Of a DNA stretch of 64,000 nt, positions 43,757 to 55,300 are shown piece by piece (the stretch's first letter is position 1; each line of letters starts with the position of its first letter). Source of the stretch: Dermacentor variabilis. Its lineage: Eukaryota; Arthropoda; Arachnida; Ixodida; Ixodidae. A program made the position numbers and the translations under genes. The notes under the pieces are model-generated. The model did no database searches. It was not told where the DNA came from and worked only from the letters and a program-made list of their open reading frames with translations. The stretch covers positions 154,773,105-154,837,104 of the forward strand of contig NC_134572.1 of the NCBI RefSeq assembly GCF_050947875.1, written 5' to 3'.

Positions 43757-46264
43757 GGATTCTCAGGTTGCCACTGGTTTGGAGATATGCGCGATGAAAC
43801 TTGCTGGAAAACGCATCGCAGCAGGAAAGCAACTGAAACGCCAATGCATTTCATCGCACACTTTCAAATTTAACCTCTCAGCACTGCTGTGGTCTTCAGA
43901 ACTTGTTCGTCGTGAGTATGCCTTGTGAACTCACCACATACAAGTTGTGGTTCAAAATATGTGATGGAATGTACATATTTTATGAAAGATAATTACTGCA
44001 AATATGTTAGTTAATAAATTTTACATCTTTATTATTCATAGAAATACTGCCTGCCTTATCTAGTACGTTAGCTCAAGAAGTTCGCTTTCTGCTACGGGCA
44101 AGTTACAAAAATACTGTGCAGCTAATGGAAAACGTACTGCGTACATGTGAATAGTTGTTACACCTCTTGAAGAATAAAATGGCTACTGTATATTTTGAGC
44201 GTTTCCCGCTTCCAGTAGTTCTCAATACCAACAAAGAAAAGCTGCCATCGCTCTAGTATTTCAGGGAGCCTAAGAGAAGCACAAGTAGCTCTGCGGGTAC
44301 ATAGTAATAGGCGTTGGCTCGACGATTAGCATCAAATAAGCAGGCCAATGCGCCTCAATGCGAAATGGTTCATTTTTATTATTTCCATTATTCTCTAAAA
44401 ATGTGTAAATATGAATGCTATTTGTTTGTTCCGCCGATCAAATTTCCCACCCATCTACAGAAAGATATTGCGGTACATACTACATGCAACCTTGAACGAG
44501 AATAATCTCAACAGAGAGTCTATGAAGCAGATAATCAAGAACGCCCACAATATTGCTGCATATATTGCACTGTTTCCAATGACGTTAAATGGTACTCTCT
44601 TCCAGCTACTTCCAGCTGTTTCTCGGTTAAGTCAAGTCCGGATCTTCCTATCGCCAGAAACGAGCAACGGAAAGCCGTATGCACCTGTCCGGACATATTG
44701 AGCCTAGATCGGTGCTCTTGATAACAGCAACAGATCGGCGGATGTTTCCAATGTAAGACCTGTGGCTTACACGACATTATGATATGCTACGCTTTTAAGT
44801 AATATCAACAATTGCCACATGTCATAAACGGTAAAGCGGTTGACGAATTGCGTATCGCGCCTCATGCGCCTATTACTGACATTTCGAGAAACAGAAACAT
44901 AAACCCTAATTTTGCGCAGTATATTTGACCGAGTACCATCTTGGCAACTTAAAAATCGACAGGTTTTTTTATTCACCACAGCCACTTTCCGTTCATTCGC
45001 CTCCAGTAGCCTTGGCTTCACATGCGTATATAAGTTTAGTGCCGAAGCACAGACTACGCTGTACAGCTTTCCTAAATTATTCTGGTCTCCTGATTTTAGT
45101 ACATCCGATGCGCTGTGTAAGCTAGCCAGGCTTTTAGATATTAAACAGAAATATCGGTTTGTTAAGAACCCATGACTGATAAACTTGCAGCATCTCGTAT
45201 GCAACCAAAGCAAAGGTGATTCACCTTTAATAGTACTGAAATCACTTGTTTCGTTTACATATTGATACAGGCGTGTGTAAACAGTGACGTGATCATTTTC
45301 CACACTCTGGGATGATGCCGCAATGATCAGTGATAAAAAAGTCAGGGAATCATATTGCACAGCTAGCAATCCACTTGAGCACATGAGACGTTGGAGAATC
45401 ATACGTCAAGACACCTGGTTAGGGTATCCCGTTTCCAGGGCACTAACAACGTCCTATTCCAAGTTGTCAATGCACCCTGTCGAAAAAAAGAAACGATAGA
45501 AAACAAATACATGATATATTCCTCAAAAAAGCGACAACTCATTTGAATTTCAATTGCGTATTGTGGAAGATTGATTTTCGTTTTGCTATTGTCCACTATT
45601 TAACTGTCTTTCAAAACAATTATTTTATTGTTTTGATTTTACACCTACCCCGACTGGAGGCCTTCCTTTCCATTTGATCCTGACAGCAATCTGGAGAAGT
45701 CCTGCAGAAAAAAAACAGAATCAGCTGAACCGCCGACTTGTTTACCTCCTGCTTCGAATAGTTCCTATTTTATGTAGCTGTACCATACATCCTTAACCTG
45801 GTAGAACCTGAGTGGACAGACATTTTTCGCTTTTGTTGTTGGAATGCCTGAAGGCCATTGCTTTTCATTCCCATGCCAGGGACATTCGTTTACACCAAAT
45901 TTCTTAACGCAACTGGAGGTGCACGACAACATTATATGGCAGTTTTAAAAACAATAAAAGAAAGCTTGGTTACTATCCAAGGTAATATTTTTTTTGAAGT
46001 GGTGGGTGATTGGAGCACTAAGTTAACAAATTTTGAAGGCTGCGTGTCATTTAGCGGCAAAAGCAAATTGCTAAACCTTCGTCTTCAGCCCGTTTTAGAT
46101 TGGCATATGAAACGTTTCAAAAGTTTTTACGCTTCGCTGGAAGGACTATAAACGACAGAGATTTAGCAACTCATTAGCAAGTATGGCCCACTCTATTGGT
46201 GGTCATTGTTTAAAGTGTGGATGGTTATTAGGTGTTTTGCAAATAAATGCTGTATGGCCCTCTC
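43757..46264. other. AT-rich, mostly unrecognised
   Basis: No transposon domain was seen. The only long ORF is at 44767-45402 (separate entry). A 97-codon ORF at 45858-46151 is unlike anything I know. Confidence 0.5.
44767..45402 (-). other. Unrecognised 211-codon ORF
   Basis: This is the longest open frame in the window that is not a transposon piece, apart from the double-open stretch near 1.4-2 kb. It has a Leu-rich N-terminal third (LTFLSLIIAASSQS), no clear signal peptide and a basic C-terminal half (KVAVVNKKTCRFLSCQDGTR, SNRRMRRDTQFVNRFTVYDM). No conserved motif was recognised and there are no splice signals I would trust. It may be chance, an exon, or a decayed element. Confidence 0.2.
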
Positions 46265-46365
46265 CCAATACCACCCATTGTGTGCACGTTAAGAAACCCC
46301 ACTTGGTCAGTACAAATTCGGTGTCCCCCACTACGGCGCGTCTCGTAATCACAATATTTTTCATT
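46265..46365 (+). mobile_element. SINE (Ruka-like) body fragment
   Basis: GTGCACGTTAAGAAACCCCA (46280) and CCCCCACTACGGCGCGTCTC (46327) match the SINE body at 16441-16682 in the opposite orientation. The tRNA-like head is not recognisable. Confidence 0.55.
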
Positions 46366-47414
46366 GGACACGCATTGTTGTGCAATCATGTTATGATTTG
46401 GATATTTTTGTCCGACACACAAGGCATGTCTCCCAGTAAACTATGTGAAGCACGATGGTCTTATTTGGTAGAAATAGAAAACACGTGGTAAGTGACGAGC
46501 GATAAATGTTAATTATGTCTAGGCTAATTACAGCATTTGCATTAAGTTACTTATTTGAAAGTAACTTTCCCAAACTCCTGAAACCGCTGCACAAGACACG
46601 AGCTTGAAATTTATTTAGAGTAGAGCAAATATATAGTGCAATATGTCGGAAGACTTTGACTTTCTTGTCTTATAGGTGCTGCAAATATTTCTTGGACGTT
46701 TGTTTTTTCCGTATTTTTTTTATCCCTGACAAGAGGTTCTCCGGCTGCGCTAGGTAAACTAAACAGGGAAGCTTCTTTATGTTTGGATAAGGTATCAAAC
46801 AAGACAGTCATATATGGGGTATGTTTTAAAGTATTTGATAAATTTCGAGAGTACTAAATCGCTGTTCTCGACAGCTTAAGAACAACAGCCTCACTGGAAT
46901 TTGGATTGCGATTATGCAAGGTGTCAGAAGTGCGCGAACACTCCTTCATCTGTTTCTAGCTGCGCACATTATTAGAATCGCACATGTTTTTTTAAATATT
47001 GTGCCTATTTGTTTGACCAGCTACGCAAATTATAGCTGCGCATACGGTGTAAAGAGGTACTCGGTTTTGTCAAAAGGCATAACTAAGATCACCTAGAAAT
47101 CGCAGACGAACTCTCGTGAACACAGCGTAAGTCTTACAGGAAAGTTGACATCGCTAGACCGGAAATCAAATATTCTCACCAATTTCGAAAACGACGCTCA
47201 GCACCACTTGGAAAAGGAAATCAGACAGTTTGGACATAGCCAATACCTGGAAGAAACGTTGGAAAATGACAGTTTGGAAAGAGATTTCCCGCTTCATATT
47301 TATTGGTTATGCAAGTCCGGAGAGTCATTCGAAATAGCTAGTGGTGGCAGGGAATGCCGTTACTTTGCCCAGATTTGGGCCCTCTCGCACCTTCTGCAGG
47401 GTGAAGCATAATTA
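46366..47414. other. No gene recognised
   Basis: AT-rich. An 88-codon ORF at 47145-47411 (acidic, Glu-rich, no known motif) runs up to the next SINE. Nothing else was seen. Confidence 0.45.
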
Positions 47415-47603
47415 AAAAGCAATTATGGGATTTTACGTGCCAAAGGCACGATCTGAAAATGAGGCACGCCGTAGACTCCGGAATAATTTGGATCACCTGG
47501 GGTTCTTTAACGTGCACATACATAGATCTACATGGGTGTTTTCGCATTGCGCCCCCATCGAAATGCGGCCGCCGTGGGAGTAATTAGATGCCGCGACCTC
47601 GTT
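47415..47603 (-). mobile_element. SINE (Ruka-like), head damaged
   Basis: The plus strand reads GGGATTTTACGTGCCAAAGG, GGCACGCCGTAGACTCCGG, CACCTGGGGTTCTTTAACGT and GAAATGCGGCCGCCGTGG, the complement of the SINE body. The tRNA-like head is degraded (ATTAGATGCCGCGACCTCG). Confidence 0.85.
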
Positions 47604-49496
47604 CCTAGTAACCTGTAAAGGGTAATTGAGCATATGAAGTAGAACTGATGTCGCTTTCGTGTCGCGCACTTCTGTAACGCCTATATCAAAATTGGTGTCG
47701 TCTTTAGACTATATCTTACGTGAATATTGTTTGAAAACTCGCCGGTTATAGTACCAAAATGTCACAATACACAGTAAAGTTAATAGTGCGACATTTTATT
47801 AGGAAAATTTTGATGAATTGTTGATCACGTATTTTCATGTTTCATGCAAATAATGCCGGCCTTTCAGAGCGATTTCATCAACAAGCAAAATATTTCTACA
47901 TTCCACGTGTAATTTATTTCACTTTCATAAATATTAATAAGACCACCATGAATTAGAATTGCTTAAAATGCCACTTAAGCATCTTTTGTTCGGCCTTTAG
48001 TTTGACTGTTTCCTGTAGCGTATGCAAGCCTCTAAGATTTATACTAGAACCTTAAAGTTTACTCTTCCTATAAAACCTATTTTTGGCAATTCTATCTAAG
48101 CAGTGACGCCATTTCTGTTCCTTATTGTTTATGCACCTGGGCAGCGCTAATGAAACACGCGCGCAAGTCATCAATTTCGTCCAGCACTTCTAGCACGGAA
48201 GTTGTAAAGCGCCCTACAAAATATCTGATTCGCCTCTTGGCATTATAAGCAACGCCTGAAACAATGGAGTAAAGTAAATTTGATGTTACATTGAGGCGTT
48301 AATTTATTGACTGAGGTGAAGGACATTTAGCTATGTTTATTCCCCTTTTCATTCCACGTGCACGCAGTTTCCTTAACCTGTCATTACCGTCTTAAGATCT
48401 GTCCACGGTGCGTGTCCAGGGTGCGCGACGGGCATTGCGCCCTTAATGCGGATGCCGTAAATACTGTGAGCAAATGCAGATGTTTCCTTGCGGTGTCATC
48501 TCCATGCAACCGGTTCCCGACGGAGATATTCTACGTAATTATTGCATATTGCAGTGTCTCAAACCAAATCACTCAGCAGTTTTCAAAAGATCAGAGAACT
48601 GAAAAAGCGCGCCTATTATCATATGTTTCCAACCTATAGCCACTTCAGCAACGAACGAGTGATATTTAAGTCAAGTGACGACGAAGATACAAACGATGGG
48701 CAAGTTTGCTTATCTGTAGTTGTCCTGCAATTTATTTTGCTGAATATTAGAGCATAAAAAGAACATGCGAGGTGTTTATTCGCGTTCAGCAGGCTCACAC
48801 ATTCAAGAAAGAAACGCACATCTTTTATCGTGAATGCGACTTGATAACATGTCAAACACGAAACACTTTTGAAACAAAATTTTTCCTGTAATATCACAAC
48901 ACTAGCGGATAGACGGACCTGCTACTGGAATCTCATCAGATGAGGAGTACAGACGCAGCACCCGTATACGAAGAATTTTACGCAGAGTGTATTAGCATCT
49001 ATGGCAATTCAAGAAATGTTCATGCTACTTTTTTATACTCACAGAATTACAATCTAAATTATTTATCAGCAGGAGAACTGGAGACCTGAGTTATCCTTGG
49101 AGAGGGAGGTTGAAAACTATGCATCCTGGCGGATACATTTTGACACTCCACATCAAGTACCAGCGACATGCCTATTTTCTGCAGCCTCCGAGTTCACCCA
49201 CATATTTCTCAGGCAATGATAACAATTGAAAACCATATTTTGCATTGTTGCATAAGAGGCATATCTTCATTAAGAGTACCGATAGCGCAGGGCAACGTGC
49301 ACTTCTCTGAATTAACATAAAGGTCACTTGATTTACGTTTGCACAAGTATATCCAAAGCGAAAGGCAGCAATATGTACTCTAACCGATCAAGAGCTTGAT
49401 TTCTGTGTCTGACAGCACCAAGCTTCTCATCAGATGTCACCTAAAGGAAACTGAGAAATTGTTTCTGGATGATTTCATTAATTTTAAAGTGAAATA
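47604..49496. other. No confirmed gene
   Basis: AT-rich. An ORF at 48358-48639 begins just after a CACGCAG acceptor-like sequence and contains a Cys cluster (CPRCVSRVRDGHCALNADAV and KCRC) that faintly recalls small disulfide modules; an ORF follows at 48542-48757. No relation could be shown. Confidence 0.4.
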
Positions 49497-49610
49497 ATGA
49501 AATAATTTTAGGGTGTTGCCTGCCAAAACCAAGATTTCTTAATAAAGCACGTCGTAGTGGCAGATTCGGGATTACTTTTGGCAACCAAGATATCTTTATC
49601 ATGCCCCCAT
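49497..49610 (-). mobile_element. SINE (Ruka-like), old fragment
   Basis: GGGTGTTGCCTGCCAAAACC and AGCACGTCGTAGTGGCAGA correspond to GGGGTTTTACGTGCCAAAAC and GGCACGCCGTAGTGGAGGA of the better copy, and CATGCCCCCATGC to its CGCCCCCATCG. Confidence 0.55.
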
Positions 49611-50090
49611 GCACGAAATACAAGCGTTTTAGCGGGACAACGTTAAGGTCCTTGTGTCACAGAATATCCGGCGTCGGTAACCCACGTCGACCCTTTTCGG
49701 TAAAACTCATTTCGAGCCACACACACTCAACCACTATTCTATCACCAAAGTTGCTCATACCTTGACTTTCATTCTTTACAAAGTTACTCCTCGGAAATTT
49801 AGGAACGGCAGCGCACAAACAAATGTAATAGAAACACAGCGACAACGCATATCTCTTATCTTAGGTCTTCTCAGACTGAAATATTTAAAGGGCGAAACAA
49901 AAACAGGAGATCGACCCCTGCAAAGGGCCGCGTTTCTATCAGACAGCTTGCCTTCGTGCTTAGCTTTCATCGCCAGCGTTTCCCGAAAACCGTTACGGTT
50001 ACATAAGCTGCAGTTGCCGGGAAGCACGAAAAGCAGTCAGGGATCTTTAACCGATATCGTGTTCCACTCTTAAAGGCGAAGCTTGAGGGT
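49611..50090. other. No gene recognised
   Basis: Overlapping ORFs of about 60-100 codons on both strands have no known motif. Confidence 0.45.
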
Positions 50091-50212
50091 GCTTCAAATT
50101 TTTCACATATTTCGCCCATTGAATTACGGCCGCCGCTGCAGATATTTGATCCCGCGACCTCGTGTTTAGCAGCGCAACGCCACAACCACTAAACCCCCGC
50201 GGCGGGTGGTTA
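50091..50212 (-). mobile_element. SINE (Ruka-like) head fragment
   Basis: TTTCGCCCATTGAATTACGG, TTTGATCCCGCGACCTCGTG and ACCACTAAACCCCCGCGGCG are the complement of the tRNA-like head with its B box and part of the body. Confidence 0.75.
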
Positions 50213-51054
50213 TGATATATTTTGACCTCAATGTGTCGCGAGAAAATCCGGGTGCGAGTGCGTACTTCAGCAAGTAAATGTAAAGTTAGTAGGCTTATCA
50301 AATTATTCATGTCAACTGGTTGTGCCACAAACCATCTGAAGGAGAAATTCAAGAACACAGTGTTCGACCAGAAGAACGATATCAAAAATAAAGGTACTGC
50401 TTTTCTGCGAACACTAAACGTGTAAGAGTTCCTTCGGCGAATACTTCTTTGACACACAAACTTTTGCGAAAACTATATTCTAACAAAGGCGAACATTGAA
50501 GAAAATGAAACACGCTCATTATGCCCCGAAAAGTTAATTTTGCCTAGTGGCCCATATATAGAGACAATGCTTTGGCTTTTAGAAAGCTCAATTTATGTGG
50601 CTGAAGTTAATGAAACAGCCCAAAAGAAAATGTAAATCTTTTCTTGCAGGCCTGGTAGTCATATCGAGAAAATTGGTGTGAATTGCACTCCCTATTATGG
50701 AAACTGATTACGACGCAGTTTCTAATTAAGTAAATTATCTGGTTATGTTCGCCTTGCTTTAAGCACGGCCGTATCTATATCAAATGCGGGCTCTAGAAAA
50801 TCGTTCATGCAGGACACAAAGAAATCTTCGCTCAAGACGCGTGAATCTTTACAGTGTTTATATTGCCCAGACGAAAAGAAATGACCAAAACTGAAACTCT
50901 CAGTACGTAAGAATATAACAGCAGAGCCCTGCGCAGCACACGAGGCACATTCACAACGCAAGCTGGAGGAGCGGCTCCTTAGGAGACGGCCTCCTTACGT
51001 CGTTTTCACGTGAACGAACTCAACTGAAGCTGCTTGTGTCCCTAAAATAATGGA
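50213..51054. other. No gene recognised
   Basis: AT-rich with random small ORFs. A GC-richer patch at 50930-51020 has no identity. Confidence 0.5.
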
Positions 51055-52345
51055 TTCTAGGAACGAATGACGCGCTCCCTAAGCTAATGAAAACGGACCC
51101 TAAACAATTCTGGAATATTGTGAACACTAAAGGTATCCACTCAATATCGGTATCGACAAGGCTCGAGCGAAGACGGCAGCACTTTACCGCTAGAACAGTG
51201 CGCCGAAAAAATTGTCTAGCAGTTCACCAAGGTATTCACTAATGAAATCCTTCTCAATGATTCGCTTAAGCTTTGCCAGTAATCCTAATTAGCGTTATCA
51301 ATCGACTTCCGCACAAAAACACTTCACTTCCCGATGGAATCAACGCCATACTCTACATATCTGGTACCTACATTTATTAAGTCTGGAAACACCACTCACC
51401 CTAACAACTACAGGCCAATTTCACTTAGGTACATTTCGTGTAAGGTACTAGAGAACATCACATACTTCCAGATGATGGCTCCTCTCAGCTGTAACAATTT
51501 ACGTTTTAACATCACGCATGGTTTGCTGGAAAAATTGTGATGTCAGACACAACTTTTCTAACTTGTGCACTTGCACACAACACTCCATATGGCCGTCTAC
51601 ATCAATGTCATTTTCATTTGGTTTTCAAGGGCTTGCGACTCTGTAGCCCGTAATTTATTAATGCTTAAAATGTGTAATCTGCGTTTCTACGACAGAACGA
51701 CTACATGGCTCGAATAATTTCTAAACAGTCAGTACCAGTCTGTTAGCTTTATCCATTAGGTATCTGATCTGGCCTCAGTAATATCTGGGGAGCTAAAAGT
51801 AAGTGTGCTGCGCCCTCGTCTCTTTTTAGATTACAATTTTGTCCAAGCATCTAACAGAAGTTTATCAATGTGCCTCTTTGCTGGCGATGGTCCAATTTAG
51901 AAGAAGATAACTTGCACAGCTAACGTCGCAGAATTGCAATCTGATCTCTCAAATTTAAAGTAACGGTGGAGTATTGGGAAAATGGAAATTATTACAGAAA
52001 ACAACATGCACTTGAAATTTACTAACATTTATTCTGCATGCTGGAACCCTTATAACATAAATACCAGATTAATAAATAGCACGTCATTGAGGTACGTGGG
52101 CGTCATACTTAAGTACGATTTACGCTATGGTGCTCATTTGGAGCATATTCCTAATCAGACTTTCAGGAATCTCGGCCTCTTTAAACGACACTTGCATTTC
52201 GTTAATAAAGATAGATGACCACGCTTTCAATTCATTGATTGGACCGTCTCTAGAATATGCTTCGATTATACTGCATCCTCACCTGATAGGTTTTACTGAC
52301 ATGCGTGAAATGGTATAAACCAAAGACACGCGGTTTGCGGTGTCA
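51055..52345 (+). mobile_element. CR1/L2-like LINE, RT fragment, heavily decayed
   Basis: The plus strand encodes MKTDPKQFWNIVNTKG (about 51090), then FIKSGNTTHPNNYRPISLRY (51370), a palm region with many stops, TSLRYVGVILKYDLRYGAHL (52082) and LIGPSLEYASIILHP (about 52235). These are the same blocks as in the LINE at 6588-10973. No intact catalytic box was found. It is truncated on both sides. Confidence 0.75.
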
Positions 52346-55300
52346 TTCTATTCACGTTTCATAAGCGCTTGACCAATAAAAGCAAAACAATAAAAGCTAC
52401 ACTCATCATGCTCATGCCACAATCACAGTTACCGTTCTTTCACTCACTTTACCACATCAACTCATCGTTCGCCTAATCGTACATTTTCCCACTTCGTCAT
52501 GTATCGATTCCGTCTTGATCGTGTGCACAAAGTGACGCCCACTTTCAACAGCAATCGTTTAAGCGTTGTCATCGTGTTCACTGGCTCCGTTACCGCTCAT
52601 CATTCCTGCGTAGAATTTCACTTGTGTCATCGTAATGGGCTGTCCGTGTTTACGGAGTATGATTCATTGCTTAAGGGGAGTATGAACCATTCCTTGTCTG
52701 GCGCGACGGACACATTTAACAGAAGGGATACGCGAATGTGTGTGCGTACCTACATCGCCACGATGACCATAGAGTAGGACAATAAATATTTTTGTGCCTT
52801 TGTGCTGTATTCTGGATCACCTCTGCGTCGTGCGTTAAACAGCTTCGCTCGCCATCTACCTTCGCAGAGTGGAATGGCTCATTAATTTTGTGTTCATCAA
52901 TTTCCCTTGCTTATATCAAATATGTCTGCTTCCACCTATGTTGGCGGTAAAGATGCGCGCATGCGTTAATTGTGAATAGTAAGAAATAAACTAAGATCAT
53001 TTTGCTGACAGTATCCCAAATAATATATTTGCTCCAAGCAATAAATCGCGAAATGGACATAGACTTTAATTGGAGTTATAGAAAGGAAGCGCCCTTGTAA
53101 GGAAAACAAATATTCGTAATAACATAAGCCACCGTGAAATACAGGATGAGAATATTTCTTTGCATTGACAACAATTAAATCCGAATAATTTCTAACTTAA
53201 CGAGTGCTTTGTTAGGGACGTGTTCAACGCATTATATCCGCCAATAAATTACTTCGCTTACAACAAGCGTAAAATTTTCACGCTCTCACAGAACTTTTCC
53301 ATGTAACACTCGTAATCGGCGGACGAGCCCAATAAAAGCTAGAGTATTTAGCGCTCACGTCAACACTAGCTCCTAAGGCACGACGCGTTTCTAAAAGTAG
53401 CTTTTTGTTTTGCGTAGCTTGCCGTCGCTTAGGGTTTTTGGCTACGTAGCATTTCTTTCTTACCTTTGCGTACTGATGCCGGCAGGCTTCGAATTTATCT
53501 GCAAGCGTGTGCACGATTTCGAAGTCATTTCTAGCTCCGTATCCACGCTTCCGCGCTTCCACTTTCTGCTAGAAATGTTCATTGCGTACCTTCATGATGG
53601 TCACCGCCATTCGAGGCTGTTACGCTTAAGCTTTACGTGAAAGCATGTGCTCAATTTCTAAATCATGCATTGTTGCGCATCAACGACATTCCTGGTCAAT
53701 CCTACGCTGCCTTTGAGTCACTGGTGCCCCCGCGCTACGTACATGCTCCGTTTACACTTTGTTTATGTTTTATATTGTCTCGTCGGTCGGTGTATAATGC
53801 CCCTGATTTCCCATGTTGTCTTCATCTGCACTGTCATCGAGATCAGAGAATAACTCACCTGATTGAGCCGGGTCACCCAGGTTTGCAGAATAACTCGGAT
53901 GGGTTCCCCGTGCTAGAAAAAACGGAAACCTACAATACCGTTCTGCCATGTTAAAAGCCAACAGTTTTTAAGAGACAGTGTTAGCTTTGCTTTAAATGTG
54001 GTACTGTGTTCAAGTGAACGAATTATCCCGCGCCACTACCAGATGATCCATAATGATAGTTCAAGCCACGACCCTTAGTGATGAAACGTGCCAAACAGAA
54101 CCCAACCTTAGCAATGTAAATGAGGCCAATAAAGTTTCACTGCATAATTAGTGCACAGTCTCTACAACTGGCAGCGAATTTCGCACATTAACAGCAATAT
54201 TCCTGTTACACTAGAGGTCGCTCCTCAGCACTTGTAATATATTCCATGTGGAAGGGCGTCGATGAGTTGACGTTATTTTCACCGCATTGGTCCAAACCAG
54301 CCTGTATGTATAGATGACAAAGCACAATGAGATAAAAGCTTGCCAATGACAGCATAGTTAACGCATGTTTACCCCGTAAAAAAGGCAGTAGAGGGCACCG
54401 ATAGAGCGATGCTAACCTGATGCCTGTATCGTGTAGGCTACATCTGTCGGTATTTAGTTGCTGAAAGCAGTCTCCAAAATAATTGTGAATTCTTTATGAT
54501 TCATTCGTCGGGCAGTATGATTTCTAAGGAGCCCTAACTCATAGATCTATTAGTTTTGACGAGCACATTGACTTTTTTACCAAAGTTTCATGCGCATATT
54601 GTTGCGATGATGAAATGTGCCCTATCTGTGTATGAACAGCATTGCAGCAACAGCTGGTATGGGTACTCCTCATGTTCAAGAGACTTTCTCAAAATAATTG
54701 ACGTAAATTGCAATCTCGTGGGTTTGTGGACCTGACCTCACGATGCATTTTAGAGAGCTCTCTGTTGCAAAGGAGCATGCTAAGTTATTCTCTACAGTTG
54801 ATTAGTGCTTGAAAATTAGCGCCACCAATAAAATAAAATTTTGCAAAAGCAATATGTCCGGTATCCACGTTCCCGCAAAAAAGCTACACAACACATTGAC
54901 AGGACCATGTTTCCCATTGGCTCCTCCTGCACTAGTAGCAGACATTTTACAACATAGCATGTCCAATTTACAGGATTACCACTGCGGAGAAGCTTTGAGG
55001 AGACGCACCAGTGTTTACGTGGGACAGTGCAGTTTTCGGTGGTTTAGCGAAGACGAGTCACCGTGTGCATTTCAATATCCGGCCTGAGCATGGCGGAGGA
55101 GCGTTCACGATGGCTGATACATCGGCAAAGAAGGTGACTGCCTAGGTGAGCTCCGAAACCATTCTCCACAGCGTGCCCGGCCTGATTCTTCCTCTTCATC
55201 GTTCGAACAGTAGCGCTAAATGTTAAACTAGGCAATGTGTCTTGGCGCCAAAGAATAGGCAACTATAGCAAAAGTGGTGCCCGTCGGAGACCACAGACGA

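Noticed and set aside
53770..53961. Acidic minus ORF as a transposase N-terminus
   Set aside because: SDLDDSADEDN is only a generic acidic run; no catalytic domain follows.
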